Notes: generated by a model not told the origin, from the sequence alone. Positions 12,397-26,112 are shown, counted from the first letter of the stretch. The stretch is 64,000 bases of DNA from Macrobrachium rosenbergii (GCF_040412425.1 NC_089766.1:13877008-13941007), one strand, 5' to 3'. Translations and numbers: made by a program.

Positions 12397-12397
<1 letters not shown>
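11666..12397. other. A-rich unannotated sequence
   Basis: Holds an A-rich low-complexity patch at about 12086-12125. No gene or repeat copy. Confidence 0.55.
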
Positions 12398-12434
<37 letters not shown>

Positions 12435-12672
12435 GCCAACCAGAGCGTGGTTTCCCCTTGTTCTTCACGAAAACTAAATTCATTTTGTTACTTAAACGGG
12501 AACTCTCTCTCTCTATCTCTATCTCTCTCTCTCTCATGCACACACACACACTCACTTACTTAACATGAATAAAATACTCTTTCCTGTCATGTAGAAAATT
12601 CGCTTTACTTCTGTAAAAACCTGTTCCCTACTAGGACTAGGAAGGAATGAGCCCATTCTTCCTTTACGGACA

Positions 12673-12743
<71 letters not shown>
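12398..12743. repeat. Cluster of (CT)n microsatellites
   Basis: CT runs at 12398-12432, 12505-12536 (with CTAT interruptions) and 12679-12743, plus a short CA run at 12540-12551. The DNA between is non-repetitive. Confidence 0.95.
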
Positions 12744-12747
<4 letters not shown>

Positions 12748-13031
12748 ACTTTAAAGCATAAATCGATGGTTACCACTATATGAACTAGGAACATTCTTCA
12801 TCTACAACTGAAAAGCTATAAAACTTCAATCCAACTGGAACCAAGCGCGCTAACACTTCTTGTAACCAACTATTCGGGCTCCTCGTTCTGCACTTTTATT
12901 TTTCTTGACTCCTCTATTCGTCTGTCAGTTTCAAGGTAATCCTTCATCTAGCAAATCGAGCCTTCTAGAAATGAACGAAAAACTTGGGCCAACTGCACAC
13001 TCCAAAGTGTGCGGTGGGGTCACCACGTTCC

Positions 13032-13232
<201 letters not shown>

Positions 13233-13326
13233 AAAGATCCACCAAAAGTCAGATATCCAAATCACCACAAGAAAAAAATTCTCTCAACGTAGAGTGTAAA
13301 AATCAAGACCATACTTATCTTGAATT

Positions 13327-13327
13327 G

Positions 13328-13360
<33 letters not shown>
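13327..13360. repeat. Poly(A) run
   Basis: About 34 A residues. Followed by the short segment at 13364-13412 also seen at 8763-8812; no retroposon end could be assigned to it. Confidence 0.93.
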
Positions 13361-13362
<2 letters not shown>

Positions 13363-13412
13363 ATCAAGTAGGCCTAAACTGTGAGTCGGCACCGTCTGAG
13401 TCTTATCGGTCC

Positions 13413-13655
13413 ACGACAAAAGAATTGGAAGCTACAATATCGTTTTTTGCTAAGATATCTCGCACGTTTTATATACACATTGCAGTCCCCCTGAGGATGC
13501 AGTGCAATTGGAACCTCAGACGTTCAAGCAAAGATGCAATGCATTCTTACCCTAATACAATTCTCCTTTTATTTTAATCATTTACTGTACTTACAGTTTT
13601 ATCTATTTATTTATTAATTTGTTAATCTATTTTTTCTTTTTTAATAAGTGATCTC
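13413..13655. other. Unannotated sequence
   Basis: T-rich towards its 3' end; nothing recognised. Confidence 0.5.
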
Positions 13656-13670
13656 TTTCTGTATTTCCCA

Positions 13671-13774
13671 TTACCTTCTGTTACTTCTTTCTAATGGACA
13701 CCATATTCTTTGGAAGCTTTAATTTCTAGTCAATGGCCCTTCTGGGCTTGTTTCATATGAACAACGTTCACCTT

Positions 13775-13850
<76 letters not shown>

Positions 13851-13851
13851 T
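13671..13851 (+). mobile_element. (AAT)-tailed SINE, 5'-truncated copy S3
   Basis: The body 3' end (ttctttggaagctt, gtcaatggcccttctgggcttg, tttcatatgaac, caccttctga) matches the reverse complement of 14851-14960 and 43055-43150. Its (AAT)n tail is 13779-13851. An imperfect direct repeat, tttctgtatttccca (13656-13670) versus tttctgtgcatttcca (13852-13867), may be the target duplication. The tRNA head is missing. Confidence 0.8.
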
Positions 13852-13981
13852 TTCTGTGCATTTCCAAGAGTAAGAAAGACTTTTTATCTACCAAATACAG
13901 CATCTTCTTTAAGAGACAGAGCCGGAGACAAACCAGTCATTCGATCGTCTCCAATGAAATAATCTACAGCCCCATTTATCT

Positions 13982-14257
13982 TAAAACACAAATAAAACTT
14001 CAATGATAAAACACTAACAAAACTTAATGTTAAAATTAATAAACTTAGATGTGAGAACACTAATAAACTTTTTTTATATCAAAACACAAAATAAAACTCA
14101 AGATGTGAAAACACCAATAAAACCTAGATGTTAAAAAAGACGAATAGAACTTAGATGCTAAAACACAAACAAAAATTAGATGTTCAAACACAAATAAAAG
14201 TTAGAAGCTAAAACACAAATAAAAACTAGAAGTTCAAAAGCGAAATAAAGTTTATAC
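13982..14257 (+). repeat. Degenerate minisatellite, unit about 32-35 bp
   Basis: About eight diverged units built on aaaacacaaataaaac plus ttagatgt. Unit length and sequence drift along the array. Confidence 0.8.
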
Positions 14258-14717
14258 GTTCTTCTTTCTCCAAGTTTCATTTTCGAAAGGGGCATCTAAC
14301 AAACCATGACGTAACCAGGAGCTGACTTCCATAAAAAAATAACAATCTGCAATTATTCAAATTACTTGTCAGATCTGCGATAACAGAAAGGGCAACTTGC
14401 GGAGATTTATCCTTCGTAATCAATATAAACTTTCTCGTCGAAGGGATGGCACTGGAGAATAACAAAGCACATCAGTCACTGTAACATTCGTTAACGTTTC
14501 ATAGGCCTTCACAGATTCCTCAACAACAGCACGTCGACCCCACTTTCGCCTTTCAGTTCAGTCTCTCAAATCAACGATAACATCATTCAGAAATTCAATT
14601 ATCAAAATGTTTACTCATGATCCAGAGGTCTGAATTTATGTTAAACAGCAAATAAATAAATAAAAGAGGTCCACAAATAACGCTCGTAACAACAACAACA
14701 AAAACAACAACAATAAC
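14258..14717. other. Unannotated sequence
   Basis: Ends in CAA-rich triplets leading into the (AAT)n tail of the next SINE. No gene seen. Confidence 0.55.
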
Positions 14718-14749
<32 letters not shown>

Positions 14750-14814
14750 TGATGACAATAATATAATAATAATAATAATAATAATAATATATAATAATAA
14801 TAATAATAATAATA

Positions 14815-14850
<36 letters not shown>

Positions 14851-15077
14851 TCAGTAGATGAAACCCATTCACATGGAACAAGCTCACAGGGGCCACTAAC
14901 TCGAAACCGAAGCTTCCAAAGAATGTTGGTTTCAACCTCCCACCGCAGACCCCACACTGCAGCAGCTACTGATCATGATACAGAGCCAGTTAATATTTCA
15001 TCGCCCTGGGGGAGATGCGAACCCACGACATCTGAGTGGCATGCCATAACACTAACCACTATACCAGCGGACCAGCA
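14718..15077 (-). mobile_element. (AAT)-tailed tRNA-derived SINE, most complete copy S1
   Basis: On the minus strand a tRNA-like head starts at 15077, with box A TGGTATAGTGG (15066-15056) and box B GGGTTCGCATC (15024-15014). A body and the shared 3' end (gtggcccctgtgagcttg, catctactga) follow, to 14851. The tail is a mixed (AAT)/(ATT) tract, 14850-14718. The head resembles a D-arm of the tatagtggttagt type (Asp/Val-like), but the isoacceptor is uncertain. Confidence 0.87.
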
Positions 15078-15640
15078 TAATGAAAGGAGAACTCTGATGT
15101 TTAGGGGAACCAACGAGTGTCTCAGATAGGCAACGTCGCGTAAACAATGCAAAGCACTTGAAAGCAGAGAAGGGAAACGACACGAGATATCATTATACTA
15201 AAACTATGATTATAAACGTGAAACGGTAAAAAAATCTTACTTGAAAACAGGGATAGACAAATGAGTAAAATACGCATAAAATACTTATAATACAATAAAC
15301 ACAGGAAATGGATATAAAATAACCTGCACAAGTGACACAAAATCATCACAACGAAGACATACCCTTAAGTGAAGCAAAACTTTTAAAACAACACAAAACA
15401 ACTTAAGGAACAAAAGAAAAAATTTTTTTCTTCAAGAGGCAACACAAAGACGCTTAAAACAAAGGGCCAAGAAACTTAAAGAAGAAAAAGTGTCTAGAAC
15501 GAAGAAGAAACATCCAAAAACAGCGAGACGCGAATGCCACTCCACCTTAGGAGCTTGTCAGAGAAATGAGAGAAGAAGAAAAACAGCAAAGCGGCTGCTT
15601 GTAGTGCCGTGTCGCGGCACTTGGTGCCTTCTGGATTTCT

Positions 15641-15644
<4 letters not shown>
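15078..15644. other. A-rich unannotated sequence
   Basis: No gene or repeat copy recognised. Confidence 0.55.

Positions 15645-15708
<64 letters not shown>
15645..15708. repeat. (GA)n microsatellite
   Basis: About 64 bp of GA. Confidence 0.97.
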
Positions 15709-15711
<3 letters not shown>

Positions 15712-16453
15712 TAGCTTTAATGTCAGAAAGCAAAGCTGACCGAGATATTTTGTTTCTATATTACTTGTCGAAGAGAATATATAAGTTTTTTTCTACCTTA
15801 TGCAGTAACATCAGGAGAGGAATATAGATTTCACTTCAGAGAGATATTTTATAAAAGAAAGTTGCTGCGCTTTCGATATTAGGTATGAAGGTGAAATGGG
15901 GAGCGAGATTTCATAAAAAGTATAAACATTATTAAGGGATGCAGGTTCCTAATTAGAAATAAATAATAAGAAAAAAGCAAAAAATAAGATTAAAAGAACA
16001 AAGATAACACATTCGCAAGGATCTTTAATAAATGTACATGTCATATAAGATGGCACGATTAAGACAGGAATGTAAGTTCTGCATTTATTAGCGTGATACG
16101 GACGACACACTAAACATATATTTTACAAATAAAAAAAAGGGGATTTTAAATTCTCTTTTATAAAGATAATGACAGGTAGAAAGACAAAGATTCAGAAGGG
16201 GTGGAATTAACAGACGCTTATTAGATGAAGGAAATTAACGTTTTCGTAATATTTTTGTAATATTCAACCCGCCTTAGAAGCTTCTCAGCAATAACAATAA
16301 TTAAAAGATACTCGTAACAGCACAAGTCTTAAAACGGATAAGAAAATCCAGTTATGTCACTGTGCAAATATATTACAAAATAAAGCAATATAGGTTTATT
16401 GTTTTATTTTTTAATATATTTGCGTAGTTGCATAACTGTGGATTTGTTTCTCC

Positions 16454-16454
<1 letters not shown>
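15709..16454. other. AT-rich unannotated sequence
   Basis: Nothing beyond short homopolymers. Confidence 0.55.
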
Positions 16455-16505
<51 letters not shown>

Positions 16506-16530
16506 CAAAAAGCCCACAGAAAATTTTTTC

Positions 16531-16583
<53 letters not shown>

Positions 16584-16600
16584 CAAAAAGGCCTCGGAAA
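16455..16600 (+). repeat. Tandem duplication of an (AAT)n tract plus flank
   Basis: Two (AAT)n tracts (about 16455-16502 and 16532-16581) are each followed by aaatcaaaaagcc/aaatcaaaaaggcc and aaaat. The repeat and its flank were duplicated together. Confidence 0.88.
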
Positions 16601-16686
16601 ATATTATAACCACCCTTGCTACACTGAACCCCAGCCCACCGGTTAACATCCCTTGTCAAATTTTAGGATTTTTACAACGAAAAGTT

Positions 16687-16800
16687 CTCCTAAAAGTCCC
16701 TCGGACGATGACGACCATAGAAATAAGTTTCTTTGCAAAGGAAAGAATAGTTCTCTATCCCAAAGTAGCTCAAGAGCCTACTCTGGGAGTTACTTAGAGG
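16687..16800 (+). repeat. Weak dispersed repeat G, copy 2
   Basis: Diverged partner of 10745-10865. It ends about 50 bp before family B copy B3. Confidence 0.45.
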
Positions 16801-16850
16801 AAATAGTAGGGGGTTCTACTCTGTCATCTTTTTCCTTCAATACAATAGAA

Positions 16851-17250
16851 AACAAGTAAAAAATGCGCCGAAGAAGCTTCGGCGCAATCGAGTTTTCTGT
16901 ACAGCCGCTACAGCATATAATCAAGGCCACCGAAAGTAGATCTATCTTTCGGTGGTCTCGGTATAATGCTGTATGAGCCGCGGTCCATGAAATTTTAACC
17001 ACGGCCTGGTGGTGGCCTATACTGTATCGTTGCCAGAAGCACGATTATGGGTAACTTTAACCTCTAATAAAATAAAAACTACTGAGGCTAGAGGGCTGCA
17101 ATTTGGTTTGTTTGATGATTGGAAGGTGGATGATCAACATACCAATTTGCAGCTCTCTAGCCTCAGTAGTTTTCAAGATCTGAGGGCGGACAGATAAAAG
17201 TGCGGACGGACAGACAAAGAAGGCACAATACTTTTCTTTTTAGGAAACTA
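16851..17250 (+). mobile_element. Family B multi-hairpin element, copy B3 (reference copy)
   Basis: Hairpin 1 at 16864-16886: 10-bp stem tgcgccgaag/cttcggcgca. Hairpin 2 at 16927-16955: stem ccaccgaaag/ctttcggtgg; in other copies the loop is nearly palindromic too. Hairpin 3: arms of about 37 nt at 17075-17112 and 17136-17173, built on actactgaggctagagggc and its complement, with a loop of about 22 nt. Then a gtgcggacggacagac block and a terminal agttttct-type hairpin. No open frame and no tail, so non-autonomous. Confidence 0.93.
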
Positions 17251-17252
17251 AA

Positions 17253-20200
17253 ACGCAGATGGTCACGTCCCGCAGATAAGTTGTAATGTTTCTTTATCTA
17301 TCCCGTCTATTTCTTTCTTGGAACTACACTAATACTACAAGCTATATCTAGAGATCAAATGGTAAAAATGTATAATTTAATTATAATTTCATTCCATGTT
17401 AAAAGGCCAAAAACATTCACTTTCCATGTTAGTCTTGTAACCCGTACTTCTTTAAGAGACAGGTTTATTGCTGACTTCAAGGTCAAGCCACCTCTTTCCT
17501 CCTTCCTTTCTTTATTTTTTGCCTTTGCACTTGAGAAAAACACTCATGCATAAGATACAATGCTCCCGCCAGCTGCAAGTTAGTTTACAGTCTAAGTCTC
17601 ATTTTTGTTTTTGTTTCAAGAGGACATCTTAAATTTTCAGTTTCTAGAAAACGTTTTCAACAATAATACTGGATGATTCACCACCGGTGTTTCCTATATA
17701 ATATGAGGGGAGGGTCAACACGAATAAATACCAACCTCGGGAATCTATTACACATTTACATTCTCAATGCAGGTAAATACTTTTTATTGGGAATTAAGAT
17801 CTATTTACAATTACAACAGAGTCATTAAATAAAACTGCATGGCCTCCCAATTCTACAATGTGGTTTATTCAAATATCAGACACCAAAATGACATGAGAAA
17901 ATGAAGCCATCTTTTGGAGGAAAGCAAATGGCTCGACAGCAATACGCAAAAAAAGGGTCAACAACTAGAAAAATGGTTCTAAATTCAACCCTATCTCAAA
18001 ACGAAACCAGACTGAAAAGGAACCCAAATATGGCAGTCAGGCTTCCCAACACGGGTAGATGAGGTGAGTTGAAACACAGATATCTGGGATTGAAGAACGA
18101 ATTTTCGAGACTATAATGGAACAAGCAATTTCAAATCTGGAATGGATTTTTTTAACTGCTTTTATCGACCTTCAACATCTTAAAATATGATTATGAAAGA
18201 TTGTGAAAGATTTTGTGTCAAAATATGAAAAAAGTAAAATATGACTATGAAAGATTTTATATCAAAACATTAAAAAACTTTTCAATGGAACTAGAAGGCA
18301 ATAAAACAGAGACTCAACTCTCCTTTGAGACAGCGAGTTCCACTAGTCTAAGATTTTCTTTCGAACTGGTACACTATCACTGAAGGGTGAAATAATTTGA
18401 AGCACGCAAATAGAATGTACGGCAAAGCCATTACTGGCATGCAATTTGAGACAAAGGCTAAACACAATAAGGAGAGGAGGCTGAAATATGAAGATCAGTG
18501 GATAATAGGATGAAAAGAGCCGGTAAAAAGTTCTGAATCTTACGAAGCTGCTGAGGAAGGATGCAAGTGTTGTGAGGTTACCAAGAAGCGAATTATGACT
18601 GTAGATGAGGTTAAGCAGAGCAAAACACGAATAAAAGAGGGAACGAAGGACTGAAGACCAATAATAAACAGAAAGGACAGAACTGGCAAAAGAACTAAAT
18701 ATCAAGAAAGAGGAAAAATGCAGCCTCTGATGATATAGTTTTGCAGAGGGAAGACGTAAAACTGACGTTAAAATACTGGGCAAAAGGGCCTTTTGGAAAG
18801 ATTCTATCTGCGTGAATTATGCCAGAATCAGAGTGCTGAATCTGAAAGATTTATTTCAAGGGACTGGAGGTGAACAAGCACGCTGAGAGAGCCTGTGGAA
18901 CAGCAGTGAGAAGAGGCACACAAGGAAGTTCCCAGGGGAGATTTTTTCAAGGAAGAGGCATAGTTACGTATTTACCAATATAGGCTACCGGAGTACAAAA
19001 TTACCAACACTTTTAGTTTGTTAGAAAATGCAGAAAACTCCGTAGGCTACGTTACAAGTCAACATCCTTCAGAAAAGAGAATTTCCGGCTAAAACATTAA
19101 TCTGAAAAGCAATGAAAAATAAAGAAAATACTTGAATCATGTAAAATAAAAGTATGCTTTTAAAAGGAATAAACTAATAATTATGGATTAATAAAGAACA
19201 GTAAAGAGAATCTAGGTAGAATCTGCACGGAAATAACTTCAGCTCATTAAAGACGAGACTTGAAAAGTTCCTGATTTTAGTGTAAAATATAATCATTCCA
19301 GTTTGAGACTTCATTCTTTAAAATAAAGGAAGACATTTTTTTTAACAATTTATACCATTTGCATCAAAACAAAGGACCTAATAACAATCATCCAATCATA
19401 ATGGCAAAGAAAAATAAATAAAAGGAGCCAATCTATTTTTCCCGCGTCATCAACACTAATTAGTCATTAAGCAGAGGAATATGAGAATCCTACGCACAGA
19501 GCTTGCATCCCATTCACAATTCCTGCGATGCAATCACTGATGAAAAATGAGATTACAAAATGAACGTGAAATTAATGACAAGGTCTCTGCAAATGAAAAG
19601 GAAGGAGAAAGCCTCACCCCCTCCCCCATACCCCCTCCCTCTCCTATATCCCCTCCACCAACACAGATATTTCGAGACACCTCCCCCCATCCCCTAGACA
19701 CAGATATTGAGAGGCACACCCCTCCCCTCCTTTTCGGTTCAAGATGCAATGCCTTTCCGCGAAAGGAGGCGTAAAATCTCGTAGTCTCATCGCGGTGTCG
19801 TGGGTGTCAAGCTTCCAGATCGAAACACGTTTCAGACGTGTTGACTTCTTTTTTTTTTTTTTTTTTTTTTTACCAGAGGCTGACTGACTGGCCTAGTTGT
19901 GGTTGTTTACGTGGACCAGACACGGCAATTGGAAGATGAAAAACAAGCAATCTATTAGGCACGTGTTGTGTTTTGTTTTTGCCCAGAGGATGTCACACCA
20001 ATTTACAGACACGGCAAGTGAATCGCTGAGCTCGAATAAAAAGCCAAAGCTTTAAGTTGTCAATAAACACCTCCTCCTACGAGGAGGAATAACTTAGTAT
20101 AAAACTAAGCATGTTCAGTAAAGATGAAATTATCACGTAATGCATAAAAAATAAGTAAACGTACATAGAAGTGATTATACCCCAACTACTGCCGCTGAAG

Positions 20201-20523
20201 TATAAAACCACTTGAGCAATGAAATGGCTTCTGATGAAACTTGCATTCACATTCATCAGATGAACTTCTCGAAAAGATTCGAGATGGTTTCCATGGCAAC
20301 AAATCCACTCATCTCGAGCACGTCACCCAATGAATATATCTGCAAAGGTTCATCAAGCTCCGTTCAGCCGTTCTTGAGATACCCTGATACACATATACAT
20401 CGCATTTATTGTGAGGCTAAGGTTCCCAATACGTGATAACATGTGATTTAAGTGAAATCTTGGAAGCTTAATTTGTTTTCCTTTCATCAGGGCGATAAAA
20501 TATTAAACTCACCTTTAAAATCC
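17253..20523. other. Long stretch of mostly unique sequence
   Basis: The longest repeat-poor stretch in the window (3.3 kb). It contains a short duplicated patch at about 18184-18275 (tatgaaagatttt), a C-rich tract (19610-19735), a T-run of about 26 at 19846-19871, and near 20345-20385 a ccgttcagccgttcttgaga-type motif that I have seen in decayed arthropod repeats. An open minus-strand frame at 18343-18783 has no recognised domain. No gene could be supported. Confidence 0.5.
19610..19735. repeat. C-rich low-complexity tract
   Basis: Runs of C4-C6 separated by T/A, with an internal near-duplication around acacagatatt. The G-rich minus strand could form G-quadruplexes. Confidence 0.75.
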
Positions 20524-20697
20524 TTTCTCTCTCTCTCTCTCTCTCTCTCTGAGTGAAAACTCAGAAAAAGGAAAATCATTCATCAGACAGGAAACGTGAC
20601 AAAAACCAATCGAGGCTCTCTCTCTCTCTCTCTCTCTCTCAGCGAAAAAGGAAAATCATTCATCAAATAGAATAAGTGACAAAAACAAATCGAGACT

Positions 20698-20759
<62 letters not shown>

Positions 20760-20816
20760 GAAAACAGGAAAATCACTCATGAAATAGAAAACATGATGAA
20801 AACAAATCGAGACTAA

Positions 20817-20853
<37 letters not shown>
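20524..20853 (+). repeat. Composite (CT)n minisatellite, cluster 1
   Basis: Four (CT)n tracts (20524-20551, 20613-20639, 20701-20755, 20820-20853) alternate with three copies of a roughly 62-bp unit containing ggaaaatcattcatca and aaaacaaatcgagactaatt. The tracts vary in length while the unit is conserved. Confidence 0.93.
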
Positions 20854-20855
<2 letters not shown>

Positions 20856-21050
20856 CTAGTGACTTTCCACCGAGGAATTCCCAACTGACAGTCCTCCTCA
20901 ATACTATTTGCAACTGAGGGCATGAATCCTACCCGACTTTTTTTTTCTTTACCCGGACAACTTGAGTGATTGACGTCATCGCAAGCAATCACTAAGAAGA
21001 GGGGTCACGTTCCGTCTGTCATCGTATGTCACTCGTGATTGCAGAATGCT
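20854..21050. other. Unannotated spacer
   Basis: Links the composite (CT)n cluster to the 35-bp minisatellite; nothing recognised. Confidence 0.5.
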
Positions 21051-21632
21051 GCTGATGGGTAAATAACAAGTAATAACAGAAAACGGCTGATGGGTAAATA
21101 GCAAGTAATCACAGAATACGGCGAATGGGTAAACAAAAAAAAAAAAAAATCACAGAATACGGCTGATGGGTAAATAACAAGTAGTCACAGAATTTGGCTG
21201 ATGGGTAAATAACAAGTAGTCACAGAATACGGCTGATGGGTAAATAACAAGTAATCACAGCATATGGCTGATCGGTAAATAACAAGTAATCACAGCGTAT
21301 GCCTGATCGGTAAATAACAAGTAATAACAGAATACGGCTGATGGGTAAATAATGAGTAATAGAATACGGCTGATGGGTAAATAATGAGTAATAGAATACG
21401 GCTGACCGACAAATCGCAAGTAATCAAGAAATATTGCTGATCCTTATTTAATGAGCATCAACAGAATACTGCTAATCGGTAAATCACGAGCAATCAGAGA
21501 ACAAAGGTGATCTGTAAATCACATGTAATCACAGAATATGGCTGATCTGCATGTCACAAGTAATTACGCAATACTACTGACTACTACATCACAAGTCGTC
21601 TTAGAAAATTGATGGTCTGCATTCCACAAATA
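21051..21632 (+). repeat. 35-bp minisatellite, about 17 units
   Basis: Unit gctgatgggtaaataacaag plus taatcacagaatacg. The first ten or so units are close to consensus. Units 9 and 10 share a 3-bp-shorter variant (aatgagtaatag). Later units decay progressively to about 21632. One unit has a poly(A) expansion at about 21137-21150. Confidence 0.93.
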
Positions 21633-21698
21633 AAAAAAAATTGTTGGTCAAAAGACAAGAGTAATAAAAGCATCTAGGCAAAATTTTTAAAACTCTCA

Positions 21699-21894
21699 CT
21701 CTCTCTCTCTCTCAGCGAAAAAGAAAAACCATTCATCAAATAGAAAACATAGCAAAAACAAATCGGGGCTAATTCTCTCTCTCTCTCTCTCTCTCTCCCC
21801 CCGAGAAAAAAGACAAAAAGGAAAATCATTCATCAAACAGGAAACGTGACAAAAACAAATCGAGGCTACTTTCTCCCTCTCTCTCTCTCTCTCT
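21699..21894 (+). repeat. Composite (CT)n minisatellite, cluster 2
   Basis: Two more copies of the cluster 1 unit (21715-21773 and 21798-21869) between (CT)n tracts. They lie on the far side of the 35-bp minisatellite, so the two arrays are interleaved. Confidence 0.9.
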
Positions 21895-22540
21895 GACAAC
21901 TTTGAAGCCATATATGAATTCAGATGACAGAATTCTCGACTGACACTCATTGCAACTGCCTGCAGATGAAGACTGGGTGTTCCTTCCGAACGATATATCA
22001 TATTCTCGACTTTTGACATAAGATATAAATCGCTTCCTATCTGTTATACATCAATCAATATTTAGTCATATCTTTGAGGTAATGAGATAAATGAAAGTGA
22101 CTACTGAAAACTGATGAGTAACGTATGCAAATGAAAAGAGGTAAAGATGTTATTGATCACAATTAGAGACCCAACACAAATATAAAGAAGTTCGAATATT
22201 AGATCGAGACATGTCCCAATATATCACCATCTTATCAATTCACAGACGTTCAAATTCCATCCGTTATTACTGATTAATTGATGACACGGAAGTCCTTCCT
22301 GTGAGTGTTGACAGCCAACTGGCAATATCAAGAGGGTGTTGCTTAGCAACGAGTAATTTAGGATGTTTGAAGTTTTAAAGAACGAGAAATGACAAATTAT
22401 TTCTATTCACTAACGTACAAAAGTGATAGGTCCCTCCCGCCACTTATAAGTATCTCATAAAAAAACTCATATCATATTACCAGGTAATGTAAATCAAGTT
22501 TAGCATATTAGGTAATCACTGGAAAAAGGTTTTGAAGCAC
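21895..22540. other. Unannotated sequence
   Basis: No gene or repeat family copy recognised. Confidence 0.55.
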
Positions 22541-22639
22541 TGGAAGCCTAAAACGGTGTCCATCCCATTAATATTAATTGGGTAATTGTGTCCATCCCAT
22601 TAATATTAATTGGGTAATTAAACTTCCAGACGCCGTTTT
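22541..22639. repeat. 32-bp tandem duplication inside an inverted repeat
   Basis: Two identical 32-bp units (22556-22587 and 22588-22619) each contain cccattaatattaattggg, itself nearly palindromic. Outer arms aaaacggtgtc (22550-22560) and gacgccgtttt (22629-22639) enclose them. Confidence 0.88.
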
Positions 22640-23271
<632 letters not shown>

Positions 23272-23557
23272 CACTGCTGAAAATGCAAACCTTCATGATG
23301 CCTGAAAGCATCAGTGCAATGTAGAGGTCTGGTAGCTGGTAGCCTGTGGGTACCTACGTAAGCCTCCAAGCAGCAAGGATTCCCAGGGGAGGGACGGAGG
23401 GAGGGAGGAAAGGGCTGTGCCCATGAGATATACAAAATCATAAATAAAAAACGAGAAGAGCATCCTAATCTCCATAATGAAGATGCGACTGGCTCTGGTG
23501 GGGGGCCACTGGCACTGTGCCAGGGACTGAATTCGCGACGATAGGAAAGGAAACTTC
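23272..23557. other. Higher-GC unannotated sequence
   Basis: GC-richer than its surroundings, with a G-rich patch at about 23385-23410 (ggggagggacggagggaggg). No repeat partner or coding motif found. Confidence 0.45.
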
Positions 23558-23579
23558 TCTCTTTCTCTCTCTCTCTCTT

Positions 23580-23646
23580 AGGGTCAAATAGCATGACTTC
23601 ATATCATTTGAAAGCAAAGTTCATGACGACATAAGATGATATTATG

Positions 23647-23719
<73 letters not shown>

Positions 23720-23815
23720 GGTCAAATAACATGAATTCATGTTATCTGAAGGCAAAGTGTATGACGACATAAGATGATATTATGCATTTTCTTTCTCTCT
23801 CTCTCTCTTTTGTTT
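23580..23815 (+). repeat. (CT)n-linked tandem duplication
   Basis: Units 23580-23648 and 23718-23786 share agggtcaaata, catga, gaaagcaaagt/gaaggcaaagt and atgacgacataagatgat. A long (CT)n (23649-23717) follows the first and a shorter CT run follows the second. Confidence 0.92.
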
Positions 23816-25333
<1,518 letters not shown>

Positions 25334-25334
<1 letters not shown>

Positions 25335-25622
25335 GAATATACATTTACATTTACACACATGTATGTATGAACGTATATGTATATATACATATACCCTAAC
25401 CCAACTTGATCTCTTCGACATGTTTTTATAAAATGGAAATTCCCATCGACCAAGAGGAGCAAATAGCAATCAGTCATGAGAATATCGGCCTCCGACCGAA
25501 TCACTCCCACGGAAATCGTAAGTCTTCGCCAATCAGGGTTTATTGAGGTAACATTTGACGTACCACGTTTTCAACCAAATTCCTTCAAATCATTTCCAGA
25601 GAGTGATTATTATCGAGTATTC

Positions 25623-25623
<1 letters not shown>
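25334..25623. other. Unannotated sequence
   Basis: Nothing recognised. Confidence 0.5.

Positions 25624-25694
<71 letters not shown>
25624..25694. repeat. (AAT)n microsatellite
   Basis: About 71 bp of AAT. Confidence 0.97.
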
Positions 25695-25695
<1 letters not shown>

Positions 25696-25847
25696 TTTTT
25701 TAATTGAAAATGGTATTCCATCATGTAACATAGCAGACTTTGGTACCTGATTAAGGTACGTAACTATGTTATGTTACTGACAGGACTGATAATCCTCTGA
25801 TTTTGTTATAGTAGTTTAGGAGTGGTGAATACCACAGTTTCAATTAA

Positions 25848-25879
<32 letters not shown>

Positions 25880-25915
25880 GAATAATAATAATAATAACAA
25901 CAACAATAATAATGG
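25848..25915. repeat. (AAT)n microsatellite with AAG/AAC variants
   Basis: About 68 bp; interrupted by AAG and ACA triplets. Confidence 0.95.
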
Positions 25916-25996
25916 AGAAACCAATCTGCAGTTATGATTTATATTTAAATATAAATCTTTACAGAACTTAACTGGGAATCGTTTCGATTCCCCCTT

Positions 25997-26039
25997 TCAA
26001 TCTCAGACTGATGCTACAGATTCCCGAGTATTTGCTTTA

Positions 26040-26072
<33 letters not shown>

Positions 26073-26112
26073 TTCTCAATCTCAATACTCATGCTACTAT
26101 GAATTTGCTTTA

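Noticed and set aside
15001..15076. Possible functional tRNA gene on the minus strand
   Set aside because: The acceptor arms do not pair well, and the sequence continues into a SINE body with an (AAT)n tail shared with two other copies, so it is a SINE head.
18343..18783. 146-codon minus-strand open frame without simple repeats
   Set aside because: Composition is that of antisense to A-rich DNA (Ser, Leu, Phe-rich); no motif, splice context or homologous copy seen.
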